Below are positions 16,931 to 24,192 of a DNA stretch of 40,185 nucleotides, piece by piece. The notes under the pieces are model-generated. The model did not search any database, had not been told where the DNA came from, and saw only the letters and a program-made list of their open reading frames with translations. The stretch is from NCBI RefSeq assembly GCF_001953305.1, contig NZ_MTFE01000010.1, positions 4,149,250-4,189,434 on the forward strand, written 5' to 3'. Every line of letters starts with the position of its first letter. The first letter of the stretch is position 1. Origin of the DNA: Cnuella takakiae. Lineage in GTDB: Bacteria; Bacteroidota; Bacteroidia; Chitinophagales; Chitinophagaceae. The translations under genes were made by a program, and so were the position numbers.

Positions 16931-17854
16931 ATGTTCTACAACACCTGTATCGTAACCTGCACTTTTATGCTTGTTGTCGCCTGCAAAGGTTCGGCAAGCA
17001 ACGAAACCGTACCCCAACAGGATAGCCTGTACCAGTCGAAAGCATTTACGCCCGCTAAAAGTTTTACCGCCGGCGCTGAAGGTCCTGCCGTAGACAAGGA
17101 AGGCAATGTTTACGCGGTCAACTTCAGAACGGAAGGCACCATTGGCCGCATGGCTCCCAATGGCGATACCAGCCTGTATCTGCAATTGCCTAAAGGCAGC
17201 ACCGGCAATGGCATCCGCCTGTACAAAAACAACCTGTATATAGCCGATTACACGGGACATAACATTTTACAGCTAGATCCGGCAGCAAAGATCTTATCGG
17301 TATTTGCCCACGAAGCCCACATGAACCAACCCAATGATATTGCCGTGGACAGCAAGGGTCGCTTTTATGCCTCTGACCCCAACTGGAAGGAAAGCACCGG
17401 CCAGCTTTGGCGTATCGATGCCGATGGCAAAACAGTTTTACTGGCAAAAGACCTGGGCACAACCAACGGCGTGGAAGTAAGCCCCGATGAAAAAAGGCTT
17501 TATGTAAATGAATCGGTACAGCGCAAGGTGTGGATATTTGACCTTTCACCCGAAGGAGCCATCAGCAACAAGCGCCTGCTGCTGTCATTCCCCGACCATG
17601 GTATGGACGGGATGCGTTGCGATGCCGCCGGCAACCTGTACATCACCAGGCATGGCAAGGGAACGGTGGCAAAAATTTCGCCCGATGGCAAACTATTGCA
17701 GGAAATAACCCTCAATGGCAAATTGCCCAGCAATATCGCCTTCGGCGGACCTGATGGGCGTACCGCTTATGTAACCTTGCAGGACAATGGCAATATGGAA
17801 AGCTTCAGGGTGGACGAACCGGGCAGGGAATGGAAGCTGCAGGCAAACTGGTAA
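16931..17854 (+). CDS. SMP-30/gluconolactonase-family lipoprotein
   Basis: This 307-residue six-bladed propeller has a lipobox ending at C18 (VVAC), so it is probably membrane-anchored outside the cytoplasm. The SMP-30 metal and active-site residues can be matched in order: E50 in AEGPAVD, N135 in QPNDIAVD, N179 in TNGVEVSPDE and D226 in GMDGMRCD, with spacing close to that of human SMP-30. The family hydrolyses sugar lactones with a divalent metal. It would open the lactone made by the dehydrogenase at 13235. I chose the ATG at 16931 because it leads directly into the lipoprotein signal; an upstream in-frame ATG at 16877 adds 18 polar residues that would displace it. It follows the deacetylase by 67 bp. 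Confidence 0.87.
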   Translation: MFYNTCIVTCTFMLVVACKGSASNETVPQQDSLYQSKAFTPAKSFTAGAEGPAVDKEGNVYAVNFRTEGTIGRMAPNGDTSLYLQLPKGSTGNGIRLYKNNLYIADYTGHNILQLDPAAKILSVFAHEAHMNQPNDIAVDSKGRFYASDPNWKESTGQLWRIDADGKTVLLAKDLGTTNGVEVSPDEKRLYVNESVQRKVWIFDLSPEGAISNKRLLLSFPDHGMDGMRCDAAGNLYITRHGKGTVAKISPDGKLLQEITLNGKLPSNIAFGGPDGRTAYVTLQDNGNMESFRVDEPGREWKLQANW

Positions 17855-17956
17855 AGGAATTTGCACCAGCCGATTTACTATTATTTTTAGCAAATCAACC
17901 TTTCGCAGGTAGTACCTGATTTGCTGCTGCTTTACCTTACCGGCAAACCAAAAAAT

Positions 17957-18388
17957 ATGTCTCCACAAACCAACATCATCAACTGGTTCGAAATACCAGT
18001 ATCTGACATGGCCAGGGCCAAGCATTTTTACGAAACCATTTTTGGCATCGAAATGTACGAGGAAACGATTGCCGGTACACAGATGGCCTATTTTCCCGGT
18101 GAACCCGGAAGCGGTAAAGTATCGGGTGCCCTGGCGTTGAGCCCCGATCATAAGCCAACTGCGGATGGCGTGGTGGTGTACCTGAATGCCAACCCTGCCA
18201 TGAACCCGATAATGGACAAAGTTACCGAAGCGGGTGGCACGGTACTGATGCCCCGCACCCTGATCACACCCGAAATCGGGTACATGGCTTTCTTCTTCGA
18301 TACGGAAGGCAATAAGATGGCCCTGCACAGTACCGAAGGCATCCACATACCCATTCACGATATGGAATCGGTAATAGGGGGTGAATAG
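17957..18388 (+). CDS. VOC-family (glyoxalase/bleomycin-resistance fold) protein
   Basis: This 143-residue cytosolic protein has two VOC half-modules. The first is around WFEIPVSDMARAKHFYETIFG (about 9-29), and the second ends with YMAFFFDTEGNKMALHS (about 112-128). The residues at the usual metal positions are not a complete set, so it may be a non-catalytic or atypical member; no substrate can be named. I chose the ATG at 17957 because the family domain begins a few residues later. It is the only protein of this run without an export signal and lies 102 bp after the lactonase, so it may not share the pathway. A strong bidirectional terminator overlaps its stop codon. Confidence 0.85.
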   Translation: MSPQTNIINWFEIPVSDMARAKHFYETIFGIEMYEETIAGTQMAYFPGEPGSGKVSGALALSPDHKPTADGVVVYLNANPAMNPIMDKVTEAGGTVLMPRTLITPEIGYMAFFFDTEGNKMALHSTEGIHIPIHDMESVIGGE

Positions 18389-18451
18389 CAAAGCCCATAA
18401 AAAAACACCTGGCAATTAAAAGTTGCAAGGTGTTTTTTTATGGGCTTTGCT
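18387..18451. terminator. Bidirectional terminator hairpin
   Basis: Nearly perfect arms of about 29 nt (beginning AGCAAAGCCCATAAAAAAAC and ending in its complement) surround a short loop near 18416-18422. Each strand gives a GC-containing stem and a run of T. It lies between convergent genes (VOC plus strand, hypothetical minus strand) and serves both. The first bases of the left arm overlap the VOC stop codon. Confidence 0.9.
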
Positions 18452-18455
18452 GTTC

Positions 18456-18914
18456 TTATGCTTGTTGCTGCAGCACCGCTACGCCAACCGACCAGGCCAG
18501 CACCAGCAGCACGGAGCGGAATAAGATTGGGTCGCTGTGAACGGCCACTTGTGTGTGTGCAGAATCGTAGTGCCAGAACACGGGTTCCGATAAGCCCTGG
18601 ACCTGCAATTCAACCCAGCCTTTTCCAGGTTCGTCTAGTACACTAACCCTCGTATCATCCAGTTGGATGAGTCCTTTTTCACTACTCCTCATTTGCAGCT
18701 TGCCTACTACAAGGCCATATTCATTCAGCAGGATGCCACGGGAGGGAAAGAAAGTATCAGCTTCATAAAAGAAAAGCCTACGCGAGCCGCCCTGTATGAC
18801 TCTTAATGAATGCTTTTCTGGTTCGTACCGGATATCTACCAAAAATTGGGGATCCCCGGTAAGGGCAATAACCAGGCGTTGGTTGTCGGCGTGGGTGCTG
18901 GTCCTGATATCCAT
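18456..18914 (-). CDS. Hypothetical protein with C-terminal hydrophobic tail
   Basis: I do not recognise this 152-residue protein. The first about 125 residues look like a beta-rich soluble domain with alternating polar and hydrophobic strands (LVIALTGDPQFLVDIRYEP, then SLRVIQGG and RRLFFYEADTFF). The last about 25 residues form one hydrophobic segment (PILFRSVLLVLAWSVGVAV), so the protein could be tail-anchored. There is no signal peptide. It lies 204 bp downstream of the FAD oxidoreductase on the same strand and ends at a strong terminator, so it could be the last gene of that transcript, but nothing in it points to phosphonates. Confidence 0.65.
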   Translation of the reverse strand: MDIRTSTHADNQRLVIALTGDPQFLVDIRYEPEKHSLRVIQGGSRRLFFYEADTFFPSRGILLNEYGLVVGKLQMRSSEKGLIQLDDTRVSVLDEPGKGWVELQVQGLSEPVFWHYDSAHTQVAVHSDPILFRSVLLVLAWSVGVAVLQQQA

Positions 18915-19118
18915 GGTTAAGTTTTATGGGTGCGCAGCCCGATGCCACTCCTATCGGCATCGAGAGTAGGAAAAGTAAGTAAAGAATAGGTTACCCGAAT
19001 ATTAAGTTTATATGAACTGAGCAGTAAAAAATACGCAAGGTGTTTCCTGTCGCATCCGGCACTTATACCAACCTGCTAATACTGTCCTGTTGCAACAATG
19101 GTGCCTCAAGATTGCTGG

Positions 19119-20285
19119 TTAAGCTGGAAACAAGGTGGCTTCGTTGGAAGGCCATAATAGGGATTGGGGATGTTCCAATACAGCTTCGGCAAGGCCAAAA
19201 GAAAGGGTCATTCCAGCTCCTCCCAAACCATTCACGATGGTTACACCAGGCTCCGGCGCCAATACCATTTCCGTGGCACCATTGGTAAGCTTTGGATAAA
19301 TGCCGTTCCAGGTTTGCTGCAGGTCCCAGTTCTTCAGCCGTACAAATCTTTGCAGGTAGTGCAGGATCAGGTCGTTGATAAAGGTCTTATCAAACGGATC
19401 GTGCACCAGGCCGTACTCGTGGCTGTCGCCAATGGTAAGCGCCCCTTCTCCGTTTTGCGATACCATCACATGAATGCCCCATTTACCATATTCCGGGAGG
19501 GTGTCCTGGTAGTGGGCAACCAGTGCCTGCAAGGAAGGCGCAAGGGTAAAGCTTTTATAATGCGTGAGCGACAGGCCGCCACATAAGGAAGGGCCGATAC
19601 GCCAGTCGCCGGGTTGTGGCTTGATCCGCATCAACTGCAGTTTGCATTTGGTAATGGGCGCCGCCGCAAACACCTCGGGGTAAAGGGTTTCAAAATCGGC
19701 GCCACTGCATACAAAGATCTGGTCGGCAAACCAGTTGCGGTTGCCGGCCCACACGGTCGGGCTGGCAATATGCGTAACCGCCGTATTAAAGAAAAACTGC
19801 ACGCCAAATTTTTCCGACAGGTATGCAGGCAGGCGCTCGATGGCTACCCGGCTTTCTACAATCAGTTCATCGGCGCTCCACAAGCCACCCTGAATCCCGT
19901 AGGGGTTAATGGCCGGCGACAATGCCCGGGCATCGGCGGCCGTTACCATTCGTAAGGGGCGTTGCCCCGAAAAGCTGGCAAATTCCTCCAGCACCTGCAA
20001 CTCAAGCTGGTTATACGCCAGGTGAAGGCTGCCGCTTTCTTCGTACCACAGCCCCGCCTCATCACATACTTTCTTCCAGATGGAGCGGCTGCGCAGGGCT
20101 CTTTCATACAAGGGTCCATCGGGCTGGCCAATGGGCCAAACCATACCAAAGTTGCGGATGGAGGCACCCACGGCTTTTTCGTTTCTTTCCAACACGGTTA
20201 CCTGGTAGCCACGTACGGCAAGACTGCGGGCCATGGCGAGGCCAACGATACCGGCGCCAATAACAATTGCTTTCTGTGCAGGCAT
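19119..20285 (-). CDS. FAD-dependent oxidoreductase, phosphonate-associated (TIGR03364 type)
   Basis: This 388-residue DAO-family flavoprotein has an N-terminal Rossmann motif, VIGAGIVGLAMARSLAVRG (about 7-25), followed by VTVLERNEKAVGASIRNFGM, which is characteristic of the TIGR03364 clade. A C-terminal GLGGAGMTLSFGLAE strand closes the FAD site. This clade is known from its gene neighbourhoods with phosphonatase-like HAD enzymes and is proposed to oxidatively deaminate an aminophosphonate, such as an N-substituted or hydroxylated 2-aminoethylphosphonate. Here it is the last gene of a cluster that includes exactly such a HAD enzyme and a PhnZ-like oxygenase. It begins 34 bp after the permease gene. 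The exact substrate is not determined by the sequence. Confidence 0.88.
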   Translation of the reverse strand: MPAQKAIVIGAGIVGLAMARSLAVRGYQVTVLERNEKAVGASIRNFGMVWPIGQPDGPLYERALRSRSIWKKVCDEAGLWYEESGSLHLAYNQLELQVLEEFASFSGQRPLRMVTAADARALSPAINPYGIQGGLWSADELIVESRVAIERLPAYLSEKFGVQFFFNTAVTHIASPTVWAGNRNWFADQIFVCSGADFETLYPEVFAAAPITKCKLQLMRIKPQPGDWRIGPSLCGGLSLTHYKSFTLAPSLQALVAHYQDTLPEYGKWGIHVMVSQNGEGALTIGDSHEYGLVHDPFDKTFINDLILHYLQRFVRLKNWDLQQTWNGIYPKLTNGATEMVLAPEPGVTIVNGLGGAGMTLSFGLAEAVLEHPQSLLWPSNEATLFPA

Positions 20286-20319
20286 TTATTAAACTTGAAT
20301 TTTATACAATTTGGTGCGT

Positions 20320-21651
20320 TCAGGCTGCCACTACCACGGGATCCGGAAGCCTGGTGGGTGATGCTTCCTGCAATGGCCAGCCGGTGTGCTTTTTACGGAA
20401 ATATAAGGCTGCCATTACGGTACCCAGAATCCCCATCAGGCTCATGACCCAGATGGCCTGAACAAAAAAGGCAGTCCAGCTCAAACGCAACCCCCAGAAT
20501 TCTTTTACAAACAATACCAGCACACTTCCCAGGTAGCCGAAAGCATCGGCCAGGTACATCAAAAAACCCACATTGCCTTTCAGTCGAAAGGCAGCGATCA
20601 TCCGTTCGAAATACAGGCAGTTGAAAGGCACATAGCTGATATAAAGGCCTGTTCCGGAAAGAATCATCCAGAGTTGGGGCGCCAGCATCCCCGAGGAAAA
20701 CAACAGGGTGGCGGCAAGTGCCAGCAGGAAGCCGCAAATGATGATCAGGTGGTTGAACAGGAAAGCCTTCAGGTTGCTGCGTACCAGCATCAGGCTGCCC
20801 ATGGCCCCAAGTACCACCAGGGAAACTGGTATTTCGGCATGTGTGAAAACAGCGGCACTGGCGCCAAAGCCCAGCTCGGTCCATAGCTCGTTGGCGAAAT
20901 TATCACGCAGGTCGCGCAGCACGGTCAACAGTACATAAGTGAGCATAACGGCTGCCAGCCCGGGCCCCAGCAACTGCAACAACCGCAAACGTTCGGCAGC
21001 GGTCATGGGCAACCGCACCGAGCGGTGGGCTACATCGGCAGCTGAGGGTGGCGGCACATGATGGAGCAGCCAGGTGGCCACCAACATCGGCAAAAGAAAA
21101 ATGGCACCACAGCAAAAGGGCATCCACTGTTCGGAAAGTCCCATATCCAGCAACAACCATTTACCGGCACTCTTCATCATACCCGATGCAAGGATAAAGC
21201 TGGTAGCCAGCACCGTACCCATCAGTTCGGTAGCACGGCGGCCTTCGAGGTAGCTAAACACCACGCCCCATACCATTCCCAGCGGAAACCCATTGAGCAG
21301 CAGCCACACCACGCCCCAGGGCGCAGGTGTAAGGGCAAAACCCAGCAGGGCCAGCCAGGCTGCGGTAATCAGCACCACGATGGTTTTGGCCCTGTGGCCT
21401 GCACCCAAGGCTGAAATAAAACGGATACCGTAAAACTTGCTGCACATATAACCCAGGACCTGGGCGGTCACCAGCCATACTTTATAGGAAACACCCATAA
21501 ACTGAAGCCTGTTGAAGGCAGCCACCGTAAAGGGCTTGCGGAAAGCGTACATACAGCAATAGACCGCAAAGGCGCAAAAGGCGGCAAATACCACCAGCAC
21601 GGCAGGTGGCTTTCGCGCCAGCCATCGACTTATAGCAGCAGACTGCATCAT
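20320..21651 (-). CDS. DUF5690-type MFS permease
   Basis: This 443-residue polytopic membrane protein has about twelve hydrophobic segments. The first segment ends with YAFRKPFTVAAF, which recalls the Arg-containing TM1 motif of organophosphate:phosphate antiporters such as GlpT and UhpT. Later segments include GFPLGMVWGVVFSYLEGRR (a loop-TM junction typical of the MFS fold) and the GNVGFLMYLADAFGYLGSV helix. DUF5690 proteins have no established substrate. The position is informative: its start codon overlaps the HAD gene by 4 bp (ATGA), and the FAD oxidoreductase follows after 34 bp. It is therefore a good candidate for inner-membrane import of the phosphonate handled by these enzymes. Confidence 0.85.
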   Translation of the reverse strand: MMQSAAISRWLARKPPAVLVVFAAFCAFAVYCCMYAFRKPFTVAAFNRLQFMGVSYKVWLVTAQVLGYMCSKFYGIRFISALGAGHRAKTIVVLITAAWLALLGFALTPAPWGVVWLLLNGFPLGMVWGVVFSYLEGRRATELMGTVLATSFILASGMMKSAGKWLLLDMGLSEQWMPFCCGAIFLLPMLVATWLLHHVPPPSAADVAHRSVRLPMTAAERLRLLQLLGPGLAAVMLTYVLLTVLRDLRDNFANELWTELGFGASAAVFTHAEIPVSLVVLGAMGSLMLVRSNLKAFLFNHLIIICGFLLALAATLLFSSGMLAPQLWMILSGTGLYISYVPFNCLYFERMIAAFRLKGNVGFLMYLADAFGYLGSVLVLFVKEFWGLRLSWTAFFVQAIWVMSLMGILGTVMAALYFRKKHTGWPLQEASPTRLPDPVVVAA

Positions 21652-22352
21652 GCCGTTGCGGTTACATGTTCAAGCAGGGGCATCAACTGCGATAAATCGT
21701 CGATGATAAAGGAGGGATTATGCGGCACCAGGGCGTCGGCAGTAAAGGCGCCTGTAGTTACTGCTATGGAAAAAAGGCAACCGGCATTAAGCCCTTCGTG
21801 TATGTCCACTTCGGTATCGCCCACCTTTACCACTTCCAGCGGATCGGTGATGCCGGCACGTTCCATCAACCGGTTGATCATGTATGGGTAGGGCCTTCCT
21901 TTGGGCACTTCATCGCTGGCAACCAGGTCATCTACCAGGCCATTGCGCAGCCAGCCCAGCCGGCCGAGTATTACATCGGCAATATCGCGTGAAAAACCGG
22001 TGTCCAGGGCTACCCGGATGCCAGCCGACCGGAGGCGGGCAAAACTGGCTTCCACATGGGGCAGGGGCATGATGGCTGCATACCGGTAATGCCCCAGCAT
22101 ATGGGCTAAAAACCGGTCGTGGATACGATCTACCAGTTTCGTTGTGATGCGGTCTTCGTTGGTTTCGTACTCCGAAAGCATGATGCGGATAGCTTCCGGT
22201 TTTTTATACCCCATCAGCGGATTGATAAGGCTTACCGGGATAAAATAGCCCCACTCCTGCATGGCCCGCTGAAAGGCCAGCGCAATAGCGCCGTCATCGG
22301 CAACAGTGGTACCTGCCATGTCGAATACGACCATTTTAATAGTTGCTGGCAT
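21648..22352 (-). CDS. Phosphonatase-like HAD hydrolase (PhnX-like, TIGR03351 type)
   Basis: This 234-residue HAD hydrolase has the nucleophile D11 in VVFDMAGTT. The residue two positions on is Ala (A13), as in phosphonoacetaldehyde hydrolase, rather than the usual HAD Asp. The cap region has MGYKKPEAI (about 47-55), where K51 aligns by pattern with the Schiff-base lysine of PhnX. The C-terminal KVGDTEVDIHEGLNAG block supplies the metal-binding acids. The family cleaves the C-P bond of phosphonoacetaldehyde or a close relative. Its start overlaps the PhnZ-like gene by 17 bp and its stop overlaps the permease start by 4 bp, so the three are coupled. A start at 22334 is possible but would trim the first strand. 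Confidence 0.9.
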   Translation of the reverse strand: MPATIKMVVFDMAGTTVADDGAIALAFQRAMQEWGYFIPVSLINPLMGYKKPEAIRIMLSEYETNEDRITTKLVDRIHDRFLAHMLGHYRYAAIMPLPHVEASFARLRSAGIRVALDTGFSRDIADVILGRLGWLRNGLVDDLVASDEVPKGRPYPYMINRLMERAGITDPLEVVKVGDTEVDIHEGLNAGCLFSIAVTTGAFTADALVPHNPSFIIDDLSQLMPLLEHVTATA

Positions 22353-22923
22353 ACAGATATTCTTGACGCATTAAGTGTTGTAAGATCACCGGTTCAAAAT
22401 AGGTGGGCGGCGGCACCAGCACCATCGTGTCTTTACCCAATTCGTCCCATCGGCGTACTGCAATGATGTCGTTGAAAAAAGGAAGTTGCTCAAACAAACG
22501 GGCTTCATTGGCGCCCATTGCACCACCCTGCCACTGCAGGGTTACCAGGCTTGCCGGTGACAGTTTCCTGCGGTAGTCTTCATCTTTGGCTACCAGGTAG
22601 CGCTTGGCAGCCACATGATTTTCCACAATGCTGCACACCCTTGGCGAAAAGCCCCTTGCGCGGAGATAAGCGCCCCCCAGCAACTCATGGTTCACCACGC
22701 CAAAACCATACATGGTTTCGGTATGTGGTTCCTGTTTCAGCAGGTGCCCGATATCGTGGAGCAGGCCTGCCACCACCAGGTCGGCATCCCCGGTTTCCAC
22801 TTCGGCTATCAAAGCGCACTGCATCATGTGCGATGCCTGCGATACCGGTTCGCCGTCATAATCTTCCGCACCATGTAAGGCAAACAGGTCCATGATTTCT
22901 GCAACAACAAATTTTGGAGCCAT
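22336..22923 (-). CDS. PhnZ-like HD-domain mixed-valent diiron oxygenase
   Basis: This 195-residue protein matches the phosphonate-operon HD family (TIGR03276) that includes PhnZ, which oxidatively cleaves (R)-2-amino-1-hydroxyethylphosphonate to glycine and phosphate. The residues that define PhnZ are present in order: Y22 and E25 in DYDGE, H32, H56-D57 and H60 in LLHDIGH, H79, and H103 and K107 in NHVAAKRYLV. The TLQWQGG and RRWDELGK blocks are also conserved. No PhnY hydroxylase, the usual partner that makes its substrate, is encoded in the window. Either the hydroxylated compound is imported directly or PhnY is elsewhere. It is the first gene of the coupled phosphonate set, 128 bp after the phosphatase-like gene. 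Confidence 0.9.
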   Translation of the reverse strand: MAPKFVVAEIMDLFALHGAEDYDGEPVSQASHMMQCALIAEVETGDADLVVAGLLHDIGHLLKQEPHTETMYGFGVVNHELLGGAYLRARGFSPRVCSIVENHVAAKRYLVAKDEDYRRKLSPASLVTLQWQGGAMGANEARLFEQLPFFNDIIAVRRWDELGKDTMVLVPPPTYFEPVILQHLMRQEYLYASNY

Positions 22924-22942
22924 AGGAAAACTGGAGGTTAAG

Positions 22943-22972
22943 TAAGCTTATTGAAGTTGGTAAAAAAACAAA
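22943..22972 (-). promoter_or_regulatory. Possible Bacteroidota promoter for the phosphonate genes
   Basis: Read on the minus strand, TTTG (22969-22972) is followed after 18 bases by TAAGCTTA (22943-22950), which matches 6 of 8 bases of TAnnTTTG. The start codon follows 20 bases later. It would allow expression apart from the upstream SusCD genes. Confidence 0.3.
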
Positions 22973-23051
22973 GGGGGCAGCAAGGGGCAAGCGGATGGTA
23001 ATGGTAAATTAATACACGCACCGGCAGGCCTGAACTGCAAACCGGCAGCTT

Positions 23052-24131
23052 TTACTTACCTGCTACAGGTTGTAATGCAGGCATTACCGGGTGCGCTACT
23101 TTAAACTGTATTCCAAGCAGCGATGCAATGGTTGCTGCTACCTGTGCCTGGTACAATTGCGCGGGTGTTTTCACCTCACCCAAAGCCGGCAGTCCGGGGC
23201 CCATGGCTGCTATCCAGATGGCGCTTGCCTCGGGCACTCCTTCGCCATGATCGCGCCACTGCTTTTTGTCCTTGTCGCCGCGGCCATGATCGGTGGCAAT
23301 GATCAGGGCTGTTTTGTCTTTGTATTGCGGCATCGCCTGGATGGTTTGCCACAAGTCGGCAACCATGGCATCCTGTGCATGTGCGCTCTTGATGTACTGG
23401 TCGTACTGGCCGCCATGTGCATAATCATCGGTCTCATCAAAAGCGAGGTACAACACCCGGGGTTTACTTACCTTCAGGTACTCACGGGCAGCCATATACG
23501 TAAATATATCGGGGCGTACATCAATGGGCCGCGTGGTGAGCTTTTGCAGATCGTTGAGCAGCCGCAGTTCGGGATTGGTTGCAGGAAAGGAATCAAAGTC
23601 CGCATTTACATACAATCCGCTGCGCTGCCGGTTGAGGATATAGAGAAAAACATCCCAGGTAGCAAATGCCGCAACCTTGCCTTTAAAACCTGGCTGGCTA
23701 TTGATAAACTCCAGCACATTGACATTCTTGTTCCAAACCTTATCGTTCGAATTAACGGCGGTATCGGGATAGCCGGTAAACAACTCATTGTAACCCGGGT
23801 AAGAGAACCGGTACTTATTGGCCACATCCACCTGGTTGCCATAAGCACGGTTGCCATGCAACTGGCCATTGGCAGCAATGGTTTGCCATAAAAAAGGCAG
23901 CAGCTTTTGCCTCCGCACTTCGGGTGCTGCATCCCAGAACTTTGTCTTCATGCCTTCCCCATCGCGGGTGTACGCCTTGCTGTTCATCAATGCCGAATCA
24001 ACACCGTTGAATACCTCCTGCCAGCGCATACCATCGAGGGTAACAACAATGACGTTCTCTATTTTATTTTTTTGTGCATTAGCACCATGCAAGCACAATA
24101 ATCCGGCGAAAAGAATAAAAAACTGCTTCAT
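23052..24131 (-). CDS. Secreted alkaline-phosphatase-superfamily enzyme (phosphodiesterase type)
   Basis: This 359-residue protein has a signal peptide cleaved near ANAQ (residues 17-20). It belongs to the type I phosphodiesterase / nucleotide pyrophosphatase branch. The metal and nucleophile residues can be traced: Asp in TLDGMRWQ, the Ser nucleophile in FSYPGYNELFTG, Asp and His in DETDDYAHGG, Asp-His in ATDHGRGD, and His in RDHGEG. Members cleave phosphodiesters, phosphomonoesters or, in phosphonoacetate hydrolase, C-P bonds. It lies between susD (61 bp upstream) and the phosphonate genes (128 bp downstream), so it probably trims the imported substrate in the periplasm. I preferred the ATG at 24131 to one three codons upstream because it begins the typical Lys-plus-hydrophobic leader. 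Confidence 0.87.
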   Translation of the reverse strand: MKQFFILFAGLLCLHGANAQKNKIENVIVVTLDGMRWQEVFNGVDSALMNSKAYTRDGEGMKTKFWDAAPEVRRQKLLPFLWQTIAANGQLHGNRAYGNQVDVANKYRFSYPGYNELFTGYPDTAVNSNDKVWNKNVNVLEFINSQPGFKGKVAAFATWDVFLYILNRQRSGLYVNADFDSFPATNPELRLLNDLQKLTTRPIDVRPDIFTYMAAREYLKVSKPRVLYLAFDETDDYAHGGQYDQYIKSAHAQDAMVADLWQTIQAMPQYKDKTALIIATDHGRGDKDKKQWRDHGEGVPEASAIWIAAMGPGLPALGEVKTPAQLYQAQVAATIASLLGIQFKVAHPVMPALQPVAGK

Positions 24132-24192
24132 ACAATACAAGGGGTGATTGGGTAAAAAATCCTGCTCTTCAAATTAGACAATGGAACCCAGA

